Of a DNA stretch of 64,000 nucleotides, positions 22,713 through 36,600 are shown in pieces; positions within the stretch are counted from its first letter, which is position 1, and each line of letters starts with the position of its first letter. Made by a program: the position numbers and the translations under genes. The notes beneath the pieces were generated by a model. The model was not told the DNA's origin and did not search any database. It saw nothing but the letters and a program-made list of their open reading frames with translations. The stretch is from Tetraselmis striata (lineage: Eukaryota; Chlorophyta; Chlorodendrophyceae; Chlorodendrales; Chlorodendraceae): the NCBI GenBank assembly GCA_006384855.1, contig VCJN01000578.1:181501-245500 (forward strand). Reading direction: 5' to 3'.

Positions 22713-23526
22713 AAGCAGCGCATCAAGGCTCAGCACCCCGCGGGGCGGCGGATACAGTTTCTCAGTGTGCATATACCAAGGATTATAGCCTCGAGTATCC
22801 GTTACAATAGCGTATAGAACAAGGGCCATTCGACTATATTTCCGTCATCAGGTGCATGCGCACGCGACCTGCGGCCAGATATATTGTTGCGCTGCGGCGC
22901 CGTGCGCACCTTTGCGTGCTTCTATCGGGCGTATTAGGTCGCAGCGTTACTCGCATTGATTTTACCCATGAATGCTTCCTTCGTGATCAGTCCGTCCAGG
23001 CTCTTCGGCACTTTGTTGCCAGCCAGCCCGCTGAGTTCCGCCTTCACCTGTCGCGCATGCGGCGGGGGTTGTTGCAGCGAGTCTCTGCTTGCAGGCATGG
23101 TACCTTGGGCGGCATTCTGCTGGAGTGCAGACGGCCAAGTTTGATGCGTAGTCTGCCTGTGCTCATTCTACACCCTCTTCTGGTGCTGCTTCCAATTGCT
23201 GCAGTGGACGTTTCCTATTGCATTTTCGGGTGGTTTCCTGATCGCCTTTTGCAGCTAGCTCATGTAACTAAATACAAACTTTACACATAATAATATCGAT
23301 ACACAATAATGATGTTATATGTGCAATATTCTACGGGTTTCTATTCCGGAATGGATACCTGTATCCCTATGTCTCTCGATTGACGATATATATCGTATAT
23401 GTATCGTGACGATATATATCCGACGAGACTACGTCGGCGCGCGGACGACAATATTATTATCTTTTACAGCAGTATTAATATTCGTCAGCAGCAAAAAATG
23501 CATTATTTAAAATTCATCATACCATA
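22713..23526. other. No gene recognised
   Basis: One 144-codon plus-strand ORF (22856-23290) with no recognisable domain. The rest is AT-rich. Confidence 0.3.
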
Positions 23527-23690
23527 AAGGTACTTGTGTGAATTACAAAAAGGGCAGTTCCCCAGAATTAGAAAATCAACACAGCAAGCCGCCTAAAAGC
23601 GGCCCGCATCCCGCATAAGGCGGGATGGATGAGTGATGCGCACACGGTTCAGAGTCCGGGCCACGCGAGCACCTGTACGTGTACGTGTAA
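23527..23690 (-). mobile_element. 3'-terminal fragment of the same LINE-like family, inverted
   Basis: About 160 bp match the 3' end of the 43.6 kb copy in the same orientation: GTGTGAATTACAAAAAGGGC, AAGCCGCCTAAAAGCGGCC and GGCGGGATGGATGAGTGATG, then CACGGTTCAGAGTCCGGGCC. It faces the 22016-22712 copy from 0.8 kb away. Confidence 0.9.
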
Positions 23691-24222
23691 AGGTACTGGT
23701 ACTGGGCACACTTATCAGCTTACTCTCATTTCAGAAATTCTCACCTACCTGGCATCCCCTTCACCTCCTTACCTACAATTTAATTGTGCAATGTCTATAT
23801 GGGTCACCACATCCTTTGCCACCAATAGATTAACCGGCATCTTGAAGCCGCCGCTGAAGTACAAGAAGAAGCACGATACTGAACCAGCACGGCGGTCAGG
23901 CGGCACTTGTACCGCATTGTAGTCACCGCCAGCACCAAACCACAGCAGGGTCAGGCTCCTACCATTAAATTTCTGAGCATGTGGTGCCAATGTATTGAAC
24001 GATGATACCGCGGGCCAGCACCCAGCAGGGGGCACTGCGACCAGTGACGCGGTAGGATATAGTGAGGTGCTGAAGCGGGATGCTGCGGTATGCTGATTGT
24101 TTGCAAGGCAAAGATCCAAGAAGGCTTCGCTGCGCAAGGGAGTCAAATGGGCGCATTACTTCGCAATGTCTTCCTGCGCCGCCCCGATGGTGCTTCCCTG
24201 CCGTTCATATGATAAACGGTGC

Positions 24223-27200
24223 TTATTTTATGTCGTACGCGGCATCCTTCTGCCCAAGAATGAGCTGGGCTAAGCCATCGCTCAGCCCCAGGCTCAAATC
24301 CAGGGCGCGCCGCGCCCGCAGGTGCCGCGTGATGCCAGACTTCGGGCCGTACTTGGGGTTCCTGTCGAACGCCACCAGCTGGCACTCGGTGCACTCGCAG
24401 GTGGCGGGGTGGCCGGCGGAACGAGCCGGCTTCCGTGTGCTGATGTGCAGCTGGGAAGCGACGGCAGCCGGGAGCGGCAGCCACGCGGAGCGGAAGTGCC
24501 GGCAGTCGGGGTCGTAGCACTTCTGCGCATACACTCCGCCACCAAGGTCCACCAGGAAGAATACTGCAGCATGGGCAGCCCACCGCAGCCACCACAGGGG
24601 TGTCAATGGCAGCTGCTCGAGGAGCCTGAGCGCAGTCCTCTGTGTGTTGCGTTGAGCGCTGAGGCGCATCCCCGCTGACAGCAAAACAATGGGACGGTCA
24701 CACATGCCGGGAATGTCGGGTGGATGGTGGGCGCACCGTGATTGCTGCGATGCATGCGGCCGATGTTCTCGCAGTAGTGGCTGCCGGGGCCGGCGAGGCC
24801 AAACGCGAGCTTCTGCCCCTCCCCGCACGCAGCGATGGAGCACACTCGCGCCGGCAGCCCTCCGGCCCTGTGTGAAGGAGGTGCGGCATGAAGCCGCCTG
24901 TCAGAATCAGGTGGCCGGTAGTAGCGGCCATATGCGCGAACACAGCATGGCGCGCGAAGCAGCCCGGACCCCGTCCCAATCGCACCTCATGGCCGCCGCT
25001 TGCTCGATAAAGCCGGATATCTGGTGAGCGCGCTGCTCCAACTCTGCAGACACACGGGCCGGCCTGTATTGGTGAGCATGGCGATCTATCTCCATAACTA
25101 AAGCCGGAACTCTATCCATTGGGCCGCGATGGTCGAGTGAGGAGCAAGGTTCGCAGATAGTGCACATATCACTGCCAAAGGAGAAGGAAATGTACCGGAG
25201 GATGGGGCCGTGTCGTGTCTATTCGGGTTTGCTGTGCGCAGCTGCTGCACTCTACCCTGTGAAGCCAGCGGGTTGCGCACAGCAGTTTGCAGCCTGCACA
25301 TGACCAACAGCAGCGGCAGGGGTCAGTCCGTCAGGCGGATGTGCCCATACATGCCTCTCCCTGGCGGCCCCATACCTGTCGCCTGACATGAGGAACCCCC
25401 CCAATAGATCTCGCCGCGCCCCGAAATGGCAGATGAGAGATGTGAGGAAGAGCGCTTTGGCAGTTGATGCATGCTTGCCGGAATAGCGCTCTGTGACGTT
25501 TCACATCCAAATCAGCCCATCAGAAACATACGCTGCGCAAACGTGCATCAGTAGGTGCCACCGCAGCTGTTTCACCCGAGTGGAGAAGGAGGTGCGGGTG
25601 GAATTAGTTGCGGCTTGCCTGTGGGAAGTAGCCGTGCATACTTGTTGGACTTGGAGGACAGGTACACCCGGAAGTGTCGGTTCCTGATGGCGCGCACCGT
25701 GTCAGTGGGCGCATGTCAGGCACAGAGGGATTCAATGGCAAAGCGGTGAGAGCGCTCACCTGGAGTACACCGCCATGTCCACAAAGGGCACCAGGTCCCG
25801 GCTCTCTGCATCCTTGCGGACAAGCAGCATCGGGTCCCCAAGGCAGCGGCTCAGCAGGTCGCCCACGATGAGGTTGTTGCGTACGGCGGCGCCCGGGATA
25901 TCGACCACAAGGTGGCGCGAGAACTTAAGGGCCGTCGACGAGTCCAGCTCCAGCACGTCTCGGGCTGGATCAATCTCCTTTCCCCAGGCAGCCCTGCACA
26001 GGGTGATCGTCAGCGCGCTATGTGCGACTGGATGGCATCGCCCAATAGTAGGGGAGGAGCGCAAGGGGTGACAAAGGGGGAGGTGGTCACATCAAGAATA
26101 GCAGCGGGTCGGCAGTGATGGGCGAACATACCGTATCTGTTCTCGGAGGATCTCAACCAGACGGGCCACCATCGTGTCTCCATCGCGGCCCTCATTGTGC
26201 TTGGTGGCATACTCCAGGTCGCAATACACCTTGCATGGCTAGCAAAGCAGGCAGCGGGGGGCACCATGTGCGGCGTCAATCCCAAATGATGGGATGCCGG
26301 GCATCAGCGGGCCTACATACAAATGACGGCTTGTGGCACGTGCTTGCGGCTGTGCACACCTGTTGATCGCGGATGACCTCGTAGAGGTGACGCGCCTGAG
26401 GGGGCAGGCTGCAGCAGTACTGCCACATTGCCTACAGCGCATGGACCAGAAGTCGCCATGTATTAGTCAGCACTGCTGCGTCTGGGGCTGTTCCCTGCTC
26501 ATGCGAGCGATTCAACAGAGCAAGTCGCACTCACCTCCACGCTGCCAGCGACAAAGTGCCGCGCGTGTCCGCTGGTGGTGGGCGCCTCCTGACAAAATAC
26601 CTGGCAGGCAGCGGGGCCGGTGAGGGAGTCCTAAGTAACTGTTGATGGCAACATCAGCGCCCACCCAAGGTGCCTGCTATCGGCACTGCAGCATGGTGGG
26701 ATGCGCATGGCAGTGGCACCACCTGCAGTGCCCCCCGCCGGCCGGCTGTGTGGCATTTCTCAGCCGTCCGCTGGGCCGAACAGCTCGGTTGCGAAGGTTG
26801 CTGTGCATTATCTAGTTGGCCGGTAATGAGTTCTTCGTTGTACCTGTGAGCAGGTGGGCGCACGCACCGCGAGTCAGTCTCACCGTTGACAGGAACACTT
26901 GTTGGCATGCATATGTGAATGAGGGCGTCCGAAAGCGCGCTGCTGCCGGGTGCTCACCTATCTGCGTACTCGAAAGCGTCCTGCTGCCGCTTGAAGTGGC
27001 GGCATGCGTGGTATCCCAGGAGCTCGGGCTCCTCTGCTTTGCCCCCTTGAGCCGAAGGCTGTACGCTCGCCACTGCTTCGGCCTCCACCTCCGAGGTAGG
27101 AGACTGCTCGCAGAACTCTGATGAACGGTGCCCTTGCTGGCTGAAATTTGGGGCAGCAGCCGCCCGTATGCATTCCACCACCGCCTCAGCATCCTGCTCC

Positions 27201-29002
27201 GCTGTAAACGGAGCTGGCGCCGGGTCCGCAGCACTGTTGGGGAGTATGGGGTCGTCCACGGCACCAGCGGCCTCCGTGCTCGTAGTGGTTTGGCACGTGT
27301 CCACCATATCTCCCGCAGACCATCTGCCCTCTCCCTGGCCCACCTCTTCCTGAGAGTCTCGCTCCATCTGCGTCCACTGCCCTAACCGTGCGCACATGTC
27401 CCCCCACTCATCAAGCTCCTCAGCTGCCTGCGCAGACGCGGCGCCAGGCGCGTCGTTCGCACCGTCGAGCACGCCACTTTGCGCACGTCGACCGACAGCT
27501 GAGCATTCCACCCCGCCACTGTCGACCACGTCGTCCGTCGCCTCCTCGCCGTCCGGCTCGGAGGCAGAGCTGGACCGCTGCCCGCGCAGTCCAGCCAGCT
27601 CGTCCGAAGAGGCAGCGCTGCCACTGTGCGCCCGCTCCTCCATCTGCGTCCAATGCCCCAACCGGGCGCACATATCCCCCCATTCGTCGGGCTCCGAACC
27701 ACCCCAGTCGTTGCGCTCCTCGGCGGACGTCGACGACGCGCCGTTGGCGTTGTGTGATGCGCACCCCGATGCGGCCCCACGAGCCGTCCCCCAAGCCGCT
27801 GCAGCGCAGACTCGTCCACTACTGTCGCCTAGTTCGTCCTCCGCCGGCTCCTCGTCGCCCGGCTCGGGGGCAGACGTGCACCGCTGCGCGCACGGCACAG
27901 ACAGCTCGTCCGACGAGGCAGCGCTGCCGCCGCGCGTCCAGCTGCAATAGGGGGCTCGGCTGTCTGTGCCGCCTGATAGGACGGCATCGGGCGAGCCAAA
28001 CGAGTCGCCTGCGGACACGCCGCGGCCAGCGGCAGGCGGCGTCGCAGCCGGAGTTTCCGGAATAACCGCGTTCGCGGAGCTGAAGACGACCGAGGAGCCG
28101 CGCCGCACAATGCTCATAGGCGAGGGCATCGGCGTCGTCGACACACCCGCCTGCCGGCCCGAGAGGCTGCGCATGGCGGGACAACTGGCACCCGGCGTCG
28201 CATCCGGCGTTTCCGGCACTTCGTTTGCAGAACTGAAGCTGCCGGAGGAGCTGCGCCGTACGATGCTCATTGGCGAAGGCAGTGGCGTCGTACAGGTACT
28301 CGTAAGAACTTCTCGCATGCCCCTGCGGCCCGACAAGCTGAGCACAGCGCGGCAATTGGCAGCCGGTGTCACAGCCGGCGTTTCCGGGACTTTGTCCAGA
28401 GAGCTGAAGCCGCCGGAGGAGCCGCGCCGCACAATGCTCATAGGTGAGGGCTGCGGCGTCGTGAGAACACCCGGCCTACTGGCTCTGCTGCCCGACAAGG
28501 TAAGGACAACGGCGCAATTGGCAGACGGCGTTTCCGGGACTTCGTCCAGGGAGCTGAAGCCGCCCGAGGAGGCATGTCGAATTAAGCCCACGGGAGAGGG
28601 CTGCGGCGTCGTCGAAACATCCTGCCTGCCGCTGCGGCCCGAGAGATTGAGCATCTGCAGGAGCGGGGACAGGGTATCCATCGGTGGTCGGCACTCGTGG
28701 GGGCTGGGTGATACTTGCATGGGCGTTGCGGCCGCCGCCCCGTCAACGCGTTGACCAGCGAGCCCACCTGGCGTCAACCCAGAGGGGCAGTTCTCCTTGC
28801 CGTTGCCGCCCGTGGGTACGGCCTGCGCATTGCGGGGCACCGATATAAAGTGCAGTGGGGCATAGCCACTGCATAGCGGCTCCGAAGCCGTGCCGCCGCG
28901 TGCCCCCGCCGCGCCGCTTGCGTTTCCTCCGGTGGCCAGCTCAGCGGAGGCGCTGTTACTCGCCCTGTCCCCAAAGAGGCGGCGCATCGCGTCGCCGTGC
29001 AT
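24223..29002 (-). CDS. PRIMPOL: PrimPol (DNA-directed primase/polymerase) with a long N-terminal extension
   Basis: Primase-polymerase that reprimes stalled DNA synthesis. Exons in order: 26958-29002, 26723-26843 (less sure), 26535-26600, 26360-26431, 26132-26238, 25760-25993, 25576-25683, 25171 to about 25050 (3' boundary unresolved), 24737-24867, 24223-24563. Phases agree at every other junction. Catalytic motifs are present: DLE in exon 26132-26238 (motif I), LDSSTALKFSRH (motif II, SxH) and FVDMAVY (motif III Asp) in 25760-25993, then NRHFRVYLSSK. The zinc-knuckle region reads YCENIGRMHRSNH plus VYAQKCYDPDCRHF. Homology to PrimPol starts at YHACRHFKRQQDAFEYAD, the end of exon 1. The preceding 660 residues are Ser/Pro-rich, with four repeats of about 45 aa (residues 130-330), two WGDMCARLG blocks and a KEN motif at 69-71. 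An in-frame TGA five codons before ATG 29002 supports that start. Confidence 0.88.
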
Positions 29003-32000
29003 GCCGACTGCCTCTCACACGTGCTTGTTCAACGCCGCCCAATAGCACTCAGGATCTTGGTGATAGGAGCTCACTGACGTCTGCCACCTCCTGCCCGAAC
29101 AGGGCCTGCAACGGCTTCGACTAGGGTGCACCCCCCGGCCTCGCAGCAGCGCGCTTGGCGGGGGAGGGATCGCTACCAGAACAGTACAGGTGATGTTGCG
29201 ATCAGGCCAGTCAGAATTGATGCATGTCAGGTTTTTGAGGACCAAAATCTGGGGGCTCAAATCCGGAGGAAGGGGGGGGGGGGGGGCGATATATGACAGC
29301 TGGCCCACAATGTTGTAGCTAGTACATTATCAATGCTTCCCGGCCGTAACCGTCGGCCGTCGCCCCGTAGTATGCGGCAGCGGGTGCGGCGTCGCTGTGT
29401 GGCGGGGGCGCATATGCTGTTGCACTGTCTGCGGAAAATGTCAGTTCTCTGCCGCCACTCACAAACCCGGTGCCGCGCGCTAGTCAGGTATCCGACCCGG
29501 CTCGACTAGCGAACTAGCTAACGCCGGCAAGCAGATGGCAGACACGCGTGGAAATCCCTGCAATGTGGGCGTGACCGAGGTGGGTGGGCAGGCGGCCGAC
29601 GCTGTGGGCGGCAGGCCCACGCTACACCCATCCACATAAGTATGGGTTTGCGAATTTGATCCACATGCCCATGCGCGGCTACGGGTGCACTGAGACCGTG
29701 CGCGTGTGCATGCGTGTTAATACTCAGGGCCGTACGGCTGGGGAGTAATGCCGCGATATCGCGATACACCCCATATTGCCATCACGCGGTAGCCGTTGCC
29801 GTCGACTTTCATTCAAGCAAAAGCAAGGCTTCTGGCGCTAGTAAGCGCTTCAAAACCACAATATTGCGCCACTCGTGTAGTGCACAAATAGGCATGGGAC
29901 ACTACAGCCCATGTACTTTTAATACCACATCAGCCTTGGTATGATCACTATCCACCATACACGGAAAGGATTGAAGTTAGGTTATTTACGACCCGGACCA
30001 AGCCCTACGTGTCGATGACGATGGTATATGGCCAAAATCATGGACAAAATCACAAAATACGGTTGTGATTGTTGCACGCGCAGGCGGGAGAGGGTTCTTG
30101 CGCCCCCCTTGCCGTAGGCCAAAACTTCTCTATTGTAGTGCATGGCCGCATGCTCATAGCGCGCCATCCATGGTGAGCCGAGTGGGGCGGCAATGGCGTG
30201 CACCTTAATGCGACGGTGCGGGTGGAAATAATGTTGTGAAAGGGGGAATCCGGCATGGCGGCCGTGGGTATCGCTCAAGGGGGTAATGTGCCAATTATGA
30301 GTGGTTCGTGCACAAGTATATACAACACCTACACTGTCCCGCCACCGTGTATCATCTGGTTTTGAGATCCACTACTTTGCTTGGCGTACATTTTCACGCC
30401 GACGTGTTGACCACACGCTGAAACATTCGTCGGATTTCGACATATTATATTATTTCTAAAAAAATATAAAAATGTCTAAATGGCATCGGACGACCGTGCT
30501 GTTGCTGTTGTATTTGTAGCCCTGCTCGCGCATTATTATTGGTACATTGAAAATTTTCTGACATTTTCTCGCGACGCACAGCGCAATATACTGCGAGGTT
30601 GAGGCTGCACCACAAGGCGGCACTGCAATGGCGATGGCATCACGCCACTATGGCCCTGCCCCAAGCAAAAAATACCTTAGCCTTCTTGCTGACATGTTTC
30701 CTCGCCCAGCCATGGCCATCTCACCATGCAATGGTTTGCATGCGCGGTGGGACGTGCGGGGCACCAACGTTTCCATAACGGGGTACTGAAAACGCTCAGT
30801 GTGGTGCAAGTGCCAATCGTGTGGGGCGCTTGTCAGGGCCAAAGGGGCTGCTGCTTACACCCTATGGTGATAGACGCTGAGCATATAAATCACAGCAGTC
30901 CCCGCGCGCGGTAACCCGTACGACATTTCGCGATCCGAATACGGTACGATTACTCCGTCCGCGCGCGCCGCGCCCCTGCGACGCGGGATCCGCATCGCGC
31001 CGCCCGAAGTACCCGCCCGGCACCTCGGGCGGCGAATCATGCATCCACTAGGACACCCATGTCCAGCTCACCAGCTCCCGCCCACCCCGTAGCCCTACCT
31101 GCTGCCCCCTTCCATGACACAAGGCGAGCATGACTGGCTCGGGGGGCGTTTATGTCCCAGGCAAGCGGCCGCGAGGTCCACCCTCGCAACTGCTGCCCGA
31201 TTGACCACCCCGATCAGGGATTCGCGTTTTATTGCTGACACTATACGCCTTCAGGGCCAAAACCGCTTAGATAGAAAGGCAGTTTAGTCAAAATAGAAGG
31301 TATAAAGAGTGTACGTTTCCCCTAGCCGGTCTGACGGAGCCTGTGCCATCGGTGCGAAGTTTATGGTTGGGGCGGCGCCCAGATCGGTTGCTTCGTGGTC
31401 GCCACGGAGATCCCGGAGCACGCCGCCTGCGAGCCGTAATGGTCGAGACCCGCCCACCGCCATCGCCGCATAAAGAGGTACTTCTGGCGCTACGGGCGGT
31501 CGCGGTGTCGGTGGTTGACAGTGGTGGGCTTGCTAGAGGCTAGAGCATGGGCAATGGGCCGCGCACGATGTGCGCGCCGCGTTGCCGCATGTGCACATTG
31601 TTGTACCAACGGCGCGAACCGCATATTGGATCTTATATTCGGGCAGTTTTCGCATTATCGTACGGGTTACCACGGGAAATGTTGTGATGTGCAATATTCC
31701 AGGATTTCAGGTCATAAATCTAGATTCAGCTGCCCTACGATTCGTAAGCTCGGATTCGGCGAGAAAGGGGCATGGGACTTATTCTGTGGAGGGATGTATA
31801 TCCACTGGATGAGTGGTTGCGCGGCCAGTGGGCCACACGTGCTACGATGTGCTGGATGGAGTACGTGGCGAAAGAGATATAGACCTGCAAGTTTGGTTTG
31901 ATCTTGCAGACCCGGTGACAATGGAGGTAGTTCAGCACGAGGAGGCGAGGACTATCGGACAAGGGTTGGGCGGAAGAGGCGGTTTTTAAGCGAACCGCAT

Positions 32001-32199
32001 GCCGCACGACAAAGTGCTCTATGGTGCTGCTCCCGTTTTTTGTATATGCTTGCTGCCCACCCAGAGGCACAAGTCCATGCTTCTGCACACACACACACGT
32101 GGGAAAATTGTGCCCCCCCTCCCTCTTGCTTGATTGTGCTGGTGCTTTTCGCATACCATTGCTATGCTACATTCACTAGGTAGTCGTATCCGAAGCAGG
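29003..32199. other. Intergenic, no gene recognised
   Basis: Upstream of PrimPol. Contains a G15 tract (29272-29286) and scattered short ORFs without recognisable content. No RNA gene seen. Confidence 0.35.
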
Positions 32200-33500
32200 A
32201 CTACGCGGGCCGGTCACCGGGCAGCTGCGTAGCAGCGGGTAGCCGCCTAGCATGCGGGTCAGCCTGTAACGAGCGAACGCACGCAAGAAATCTGCAATCT
32301 CCAGGCCGGTTGACGGCGAAATCTGGAGAGCCATTACTAATTCGCTCTGACCGTGCGTGGGTTTTCACCTTCTGAAAAAAACGCGTGATCGTACGGAAGT
32401 CAACCGTGATATCACCGACGCGACAGTTGGTACTCGTCTGTGGCCGGTTGTCCGGTTGAGGAACATAAAAAATGCCCGTGGTACCGAGGCACGCGCGGAA
32501 AACGCACCAGTCGCAAGCATGGTCGTTGCCTAGGTCTGCGCGCGCCGCACGCACCGAAGGGCGACTCTGCGAGCAAGGGCACACGCACGGACTACGTCCG
32601 CGGCACGGGCATCCACCTGGGCCAACTTCCAACCGCCGAGCGACGGCCTAGTTGACCTAGGGGCCAAGCGCAGCGGGCTCCAACGGGTGGTCGCCTTTAA
32701 AAAAAGTGTTGTTCGCCGAAATAAAGGTAGGCTGAAAGGCCCCGGCCTTGTTGCGTCCGCGGTCAGCAACCTACGCGATGTAGCGGACAACGAGCGGCGT
32801 GTCCGCTTGAAGCGGGGGGAAGCTTTCTCGCGCACAAAACTCCATGAAGAGGTAGAGCTCCGACGCGTAGGATGCGACCGAGTGCGGCTTTATTAGCATA
32901 TTATGGGGGACATGAAGTCCGCCGCGCGTCGACCGATGTCGTCCGTGCCCACCAGGCGAAGCGCGCCCGAGGGCATGCTGGCCGCCCAAGGTACCGGCGC
33001 GAACGCGCGCAAGGCGTGCCGTAGCGGCGCGCGACGGCGCGCGAGGGGCTGTAGAACGCGCCGGCACCGCCAGAAATCGCACCGCAGAAGTACAGAACTT
33101 TGATTCCGCGAGTCCGGTACAACGGGGTTGATTGGTAGAAAAAGACGGAATGGGACACGGAAGAGTAACACGCTTCGGCGCAGTGGCCCGACACCGGCGC
33201 GCGCGCCCAACCGCCCGGGGCAGTACAAGTCGCGGGAGGGCGGGAGGTAATGCAACATCTCGGTGGCCAGGTCGTGAAGTCGCGGAATCCATAGCTAGTC
33301 GTACCACGTCGGTGCGCCCACCGGAGCAACAACGCCCGATTGGTGCAGGTTGAGAACGAGGTCGTCCATCATGCATGCCAAAGGGGGGTTGCAGCATGTC
33401 ACCTCGCGGCGCCACGTATCGTCCGATAGGGACAGGGAGTCCTTCGCCTCCGTACGAGGATCCACCTATCAAGAAGTATACCGGGGTGCCTAGCTAGGCG
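32200..33500 (-). pseudogene. Second DIRS-like tyrosine recombinase remnant
   Basis: The minus strand reads, with in-frame stops and frame changes, like the post-RT region and the recombinase of an algal DIRS element. Near 33180-33260 it reads LPPSRDLYCPGRLGARAG. At about 32780-32905 an integrase SAM-like N-terminus is visible (HSVASYASELYLFMEFCAR, then PLVVRYIA and a stop). At 32330-32450 it reads CRVGDITVDFRTITRFFQK, a segment typical of the middle of this recombinase family. I cannot find the catalytic Tyr region, so the copy seems truncated at its 3' side. Confidence 0.6.
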
Positions 33501-33609
33501 TTCTCCATGGTACACGCGAACCGATCCACCGTCTGGGGACCCCATAAGCCGTCCTCGGAACATACGAGGATGGACCGCCCAATCCAATCTTTCCACCACG
33601 CGTGACAGT

Positions 33610-36600
33610 ATGTCCTATATCGCGTTCGCTGCCGAGCGGCTATACCGTACGCGGGACCGAATGTCGTGTACATCCAGTAAGTACCACAGTTTTCGCAGCT
33701 CTGCTATAAGTACTAGGGGGAGGTACACGAAGTATATTGTTGTGTGCATGGACATATATTCCAAAACGACCATCTCATATCACACCCCATGGGGGGAAAC
33801 AACAAAGGCCCAAGTGAACAGAGGCACCCTACAAGGAGACTCTCTTACCCCCTTCTCGTTCACCCTCATATTCTTGGAACCCCGCGTGCGGTGGCTCCAG
33901 GTCGGTAGCCGGGGCTACCCTCTCCACTGCATGCGGGAGGACACCCACCCCAATCGACGAACCTACGCCGGCCACAGCTTTGCGGACGACATAAGCATTT
34001 CCACTTCCACAATAGCAGACATGAAACTCCAACTCACCAAACTCTCCGAATTCAGTGAATATACAAAGAAGTCGGTAGAAGCCTCCAAATGCCAGGCCAT
34101 TGGAGCCCTATGTAGACCAAAACCCCTCTCCCCCCCGAACCGGGCGGCCCTCTCCCAACAACTTTCCCACCTGCGCCTTCTTGGCATGCGCCTTCTGCGC
34201 CAGACCATCTCGAACCCATAGACTGCCTCCCCCCGGACCGTCCGTGAAAATTACTAGGGGTCCCCACCACAATGACACTTAACTTTACGTCACATACACC
34301 ACTTCGCTCCGCTCCGTGAACTCCGACCCATAGGCCGGTCTATCTCCACACTGCGCCTCTCCTCCACCATGAAGACCCGTATAGTCGAGTCCCTCATGGA
34401 CGGTAAACTCTTCTCACTACAACTAGGCCTCTTCTCCACGGAACAGCTCCGCCAATTTGACGCCACCCTCGGCACGGGTTACCGCAACGCTATGCCCGCC
34501 ACGAAGTCCCTTCCGCGACAAGCCTTGCGGCGCCCCCTAGACCAACTTGGCCTCGGCTTCCCCTCCATCCGAGCCAAAGCCGCCTCAATGACAACAGAAC
34601 ACGTAAGGAACACACTAACCGTGCCCGGCCTAAGGGGGGGACATGTACAGGGCCCACATCAAAGACGCGGTCGTCAGATACGCCAAGTGCCCGGATGAAT
34701 GCACAGCATCCTCCCACTCCTACCCGGCACTGCGAAGCCTCACGCACATTCACCGCGACCTGCACCTCCATATCACGGGGTACTCGTACGCCTTCGCCGA
34801 CGAAACGCACCTCGCCACCTCCATTTGCGAGGCCTTCAACTACCGGCATGAGCCCGCAAAGGCTGCAACACGGACCAAACTCTCGGAACACCTACCCCCC
34901 GCCGATAGGACCGCTACTTACAAGCAATACAAAGCCAAACCTAAAACCGCGGCCATAATGCGCAGGATGGCCCCGCTCTAGGCAGTCGGCCTTGAGACCT
35001 GGGGGACGCCCTGGCAACCCACTAACGAAACGCCGCCCCCATATACCGCCTCAAAACGGTCGCAGAGATTACCATGGCCACCCCCACCCACACCCCATCC
35101 ACCATCCGATCCGCCCTTCCGCAGGCATTACATACCCTATCGCAAATTCTCACCCTACTAGAAGGTACCGTACCCCCGCCGCGCTACCACTCCCCCGACA
35201 TGCGTCGGCTCTCCGTACACAACACATGGTTATATGTCCTTCCGCGCACCGCATACCGCCCACAACTCGCCCCGCCGGTCCAACACCCCCACGCGCCCCA
35301 GCCCAGGCCCGCACGGCCCAATTCCACACGCAACCCCGCACAATCCATGCAACCGCCTTGCCAGCCAGCGACGTGACCCGCATCACCTCCACAGCCCGAG
35401 GACCAGATGGCGTCAACCAATACCTCGTCCACTAGGCCCCGAAAATCCTCAACCTTGCGGAAATCAACGCCCAAAAGCACATGGGCTTCATCCCGGCCTC
35501 GTGCACACCCATCACACAAGACTGCCTTCCGCCACGAGAAGTAAACTGCCGGTCGACGTCACTATACCCAATGCCACCTCCCCGCTGCAGACATAGTCTG
35601 GAATTGCCCAGTCACATGGTGCCATACTGTGGTCCACCCCGCTTGCGCCCTCGCCACGGATGCCAGGTGTGCCAAATGCGTCCTTAAAAACAATTAGGAC
35701 GACACCACCCACCTATTCGAGGTTCGATGGGAACCAACCTGGCAACTAGCTGAATCCATTATGAATACGAAATCCGGACCGCGCGCACTCAATGCAAGCC
35801 ATCGCATTCCAATTAGACTCGAAACCCCTGAATTTCCCTCTGCTCAACCGGCCGCGTGGCACCCCCCCAAACACCAAGTGGAAATCAGACTCGCCACCAT
35901 CAATCCGGACCTGGACTCCCTGCTTACGGGGGAATTTTACGTCAGCGTCCAGGACGCACACCAACTAGTGCTCCACAAGCCGGACGGCACAGCCTCCCAT
36001 ACCCTCGACTGCCGAAGGGTCGAACACCTCCACTTTCTCTTCAGTCCGGACCGAAGAAATAAGACGTTTGCAGAGGAGGTTTATGCGCTCATGGGCAGAG
36101 TGGGCACCCTTACGAGTGCCGACGACAATTCCAAACACCAAATCTAAAGAAACAGATGGGCCACGGATGACCTCTTTACACTGGCAATCATGACCGCCCT
36201 CCATGCCCGCACATAACTTTTCAGCAACTCCCTCAACAAGTCGATCTACACCTCCCAGTATCATAGCATGTAGCCCGAAGATAGATGTAGTTTTCGGCGC
36301 TAGACCCCCCACAACCTGTACTTGTGGGCTGAAACTTCCCTCGCCAACCCCGAATACGATGACAAATGTATGTTGAAAGCGCGGTGCAACACGCTCTCCG
36401 TAGCGTGCACGCTCAGAGGCACGAGTCTACCGCCACGGTGCTCATCCTCCCCGAGTGGATAGACGCATCCTGCAAGAAAGTTGATCTCCTCAACCACCCC
36501 TACATGCATGCAGAAATTGTGCGGGCTCCCCGCGGACCTCACCAAATTCCGGTCCCCACACCAACACACCCAGACAACCCCGAACAAGGACCTCCGCGCC

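Noticed and set aside
27388..28754. Plus-strand ORFs of 184-262 codons
   Set aside because: They mirror the repeated PrimPol exon 1 on the other strand and show no domain.
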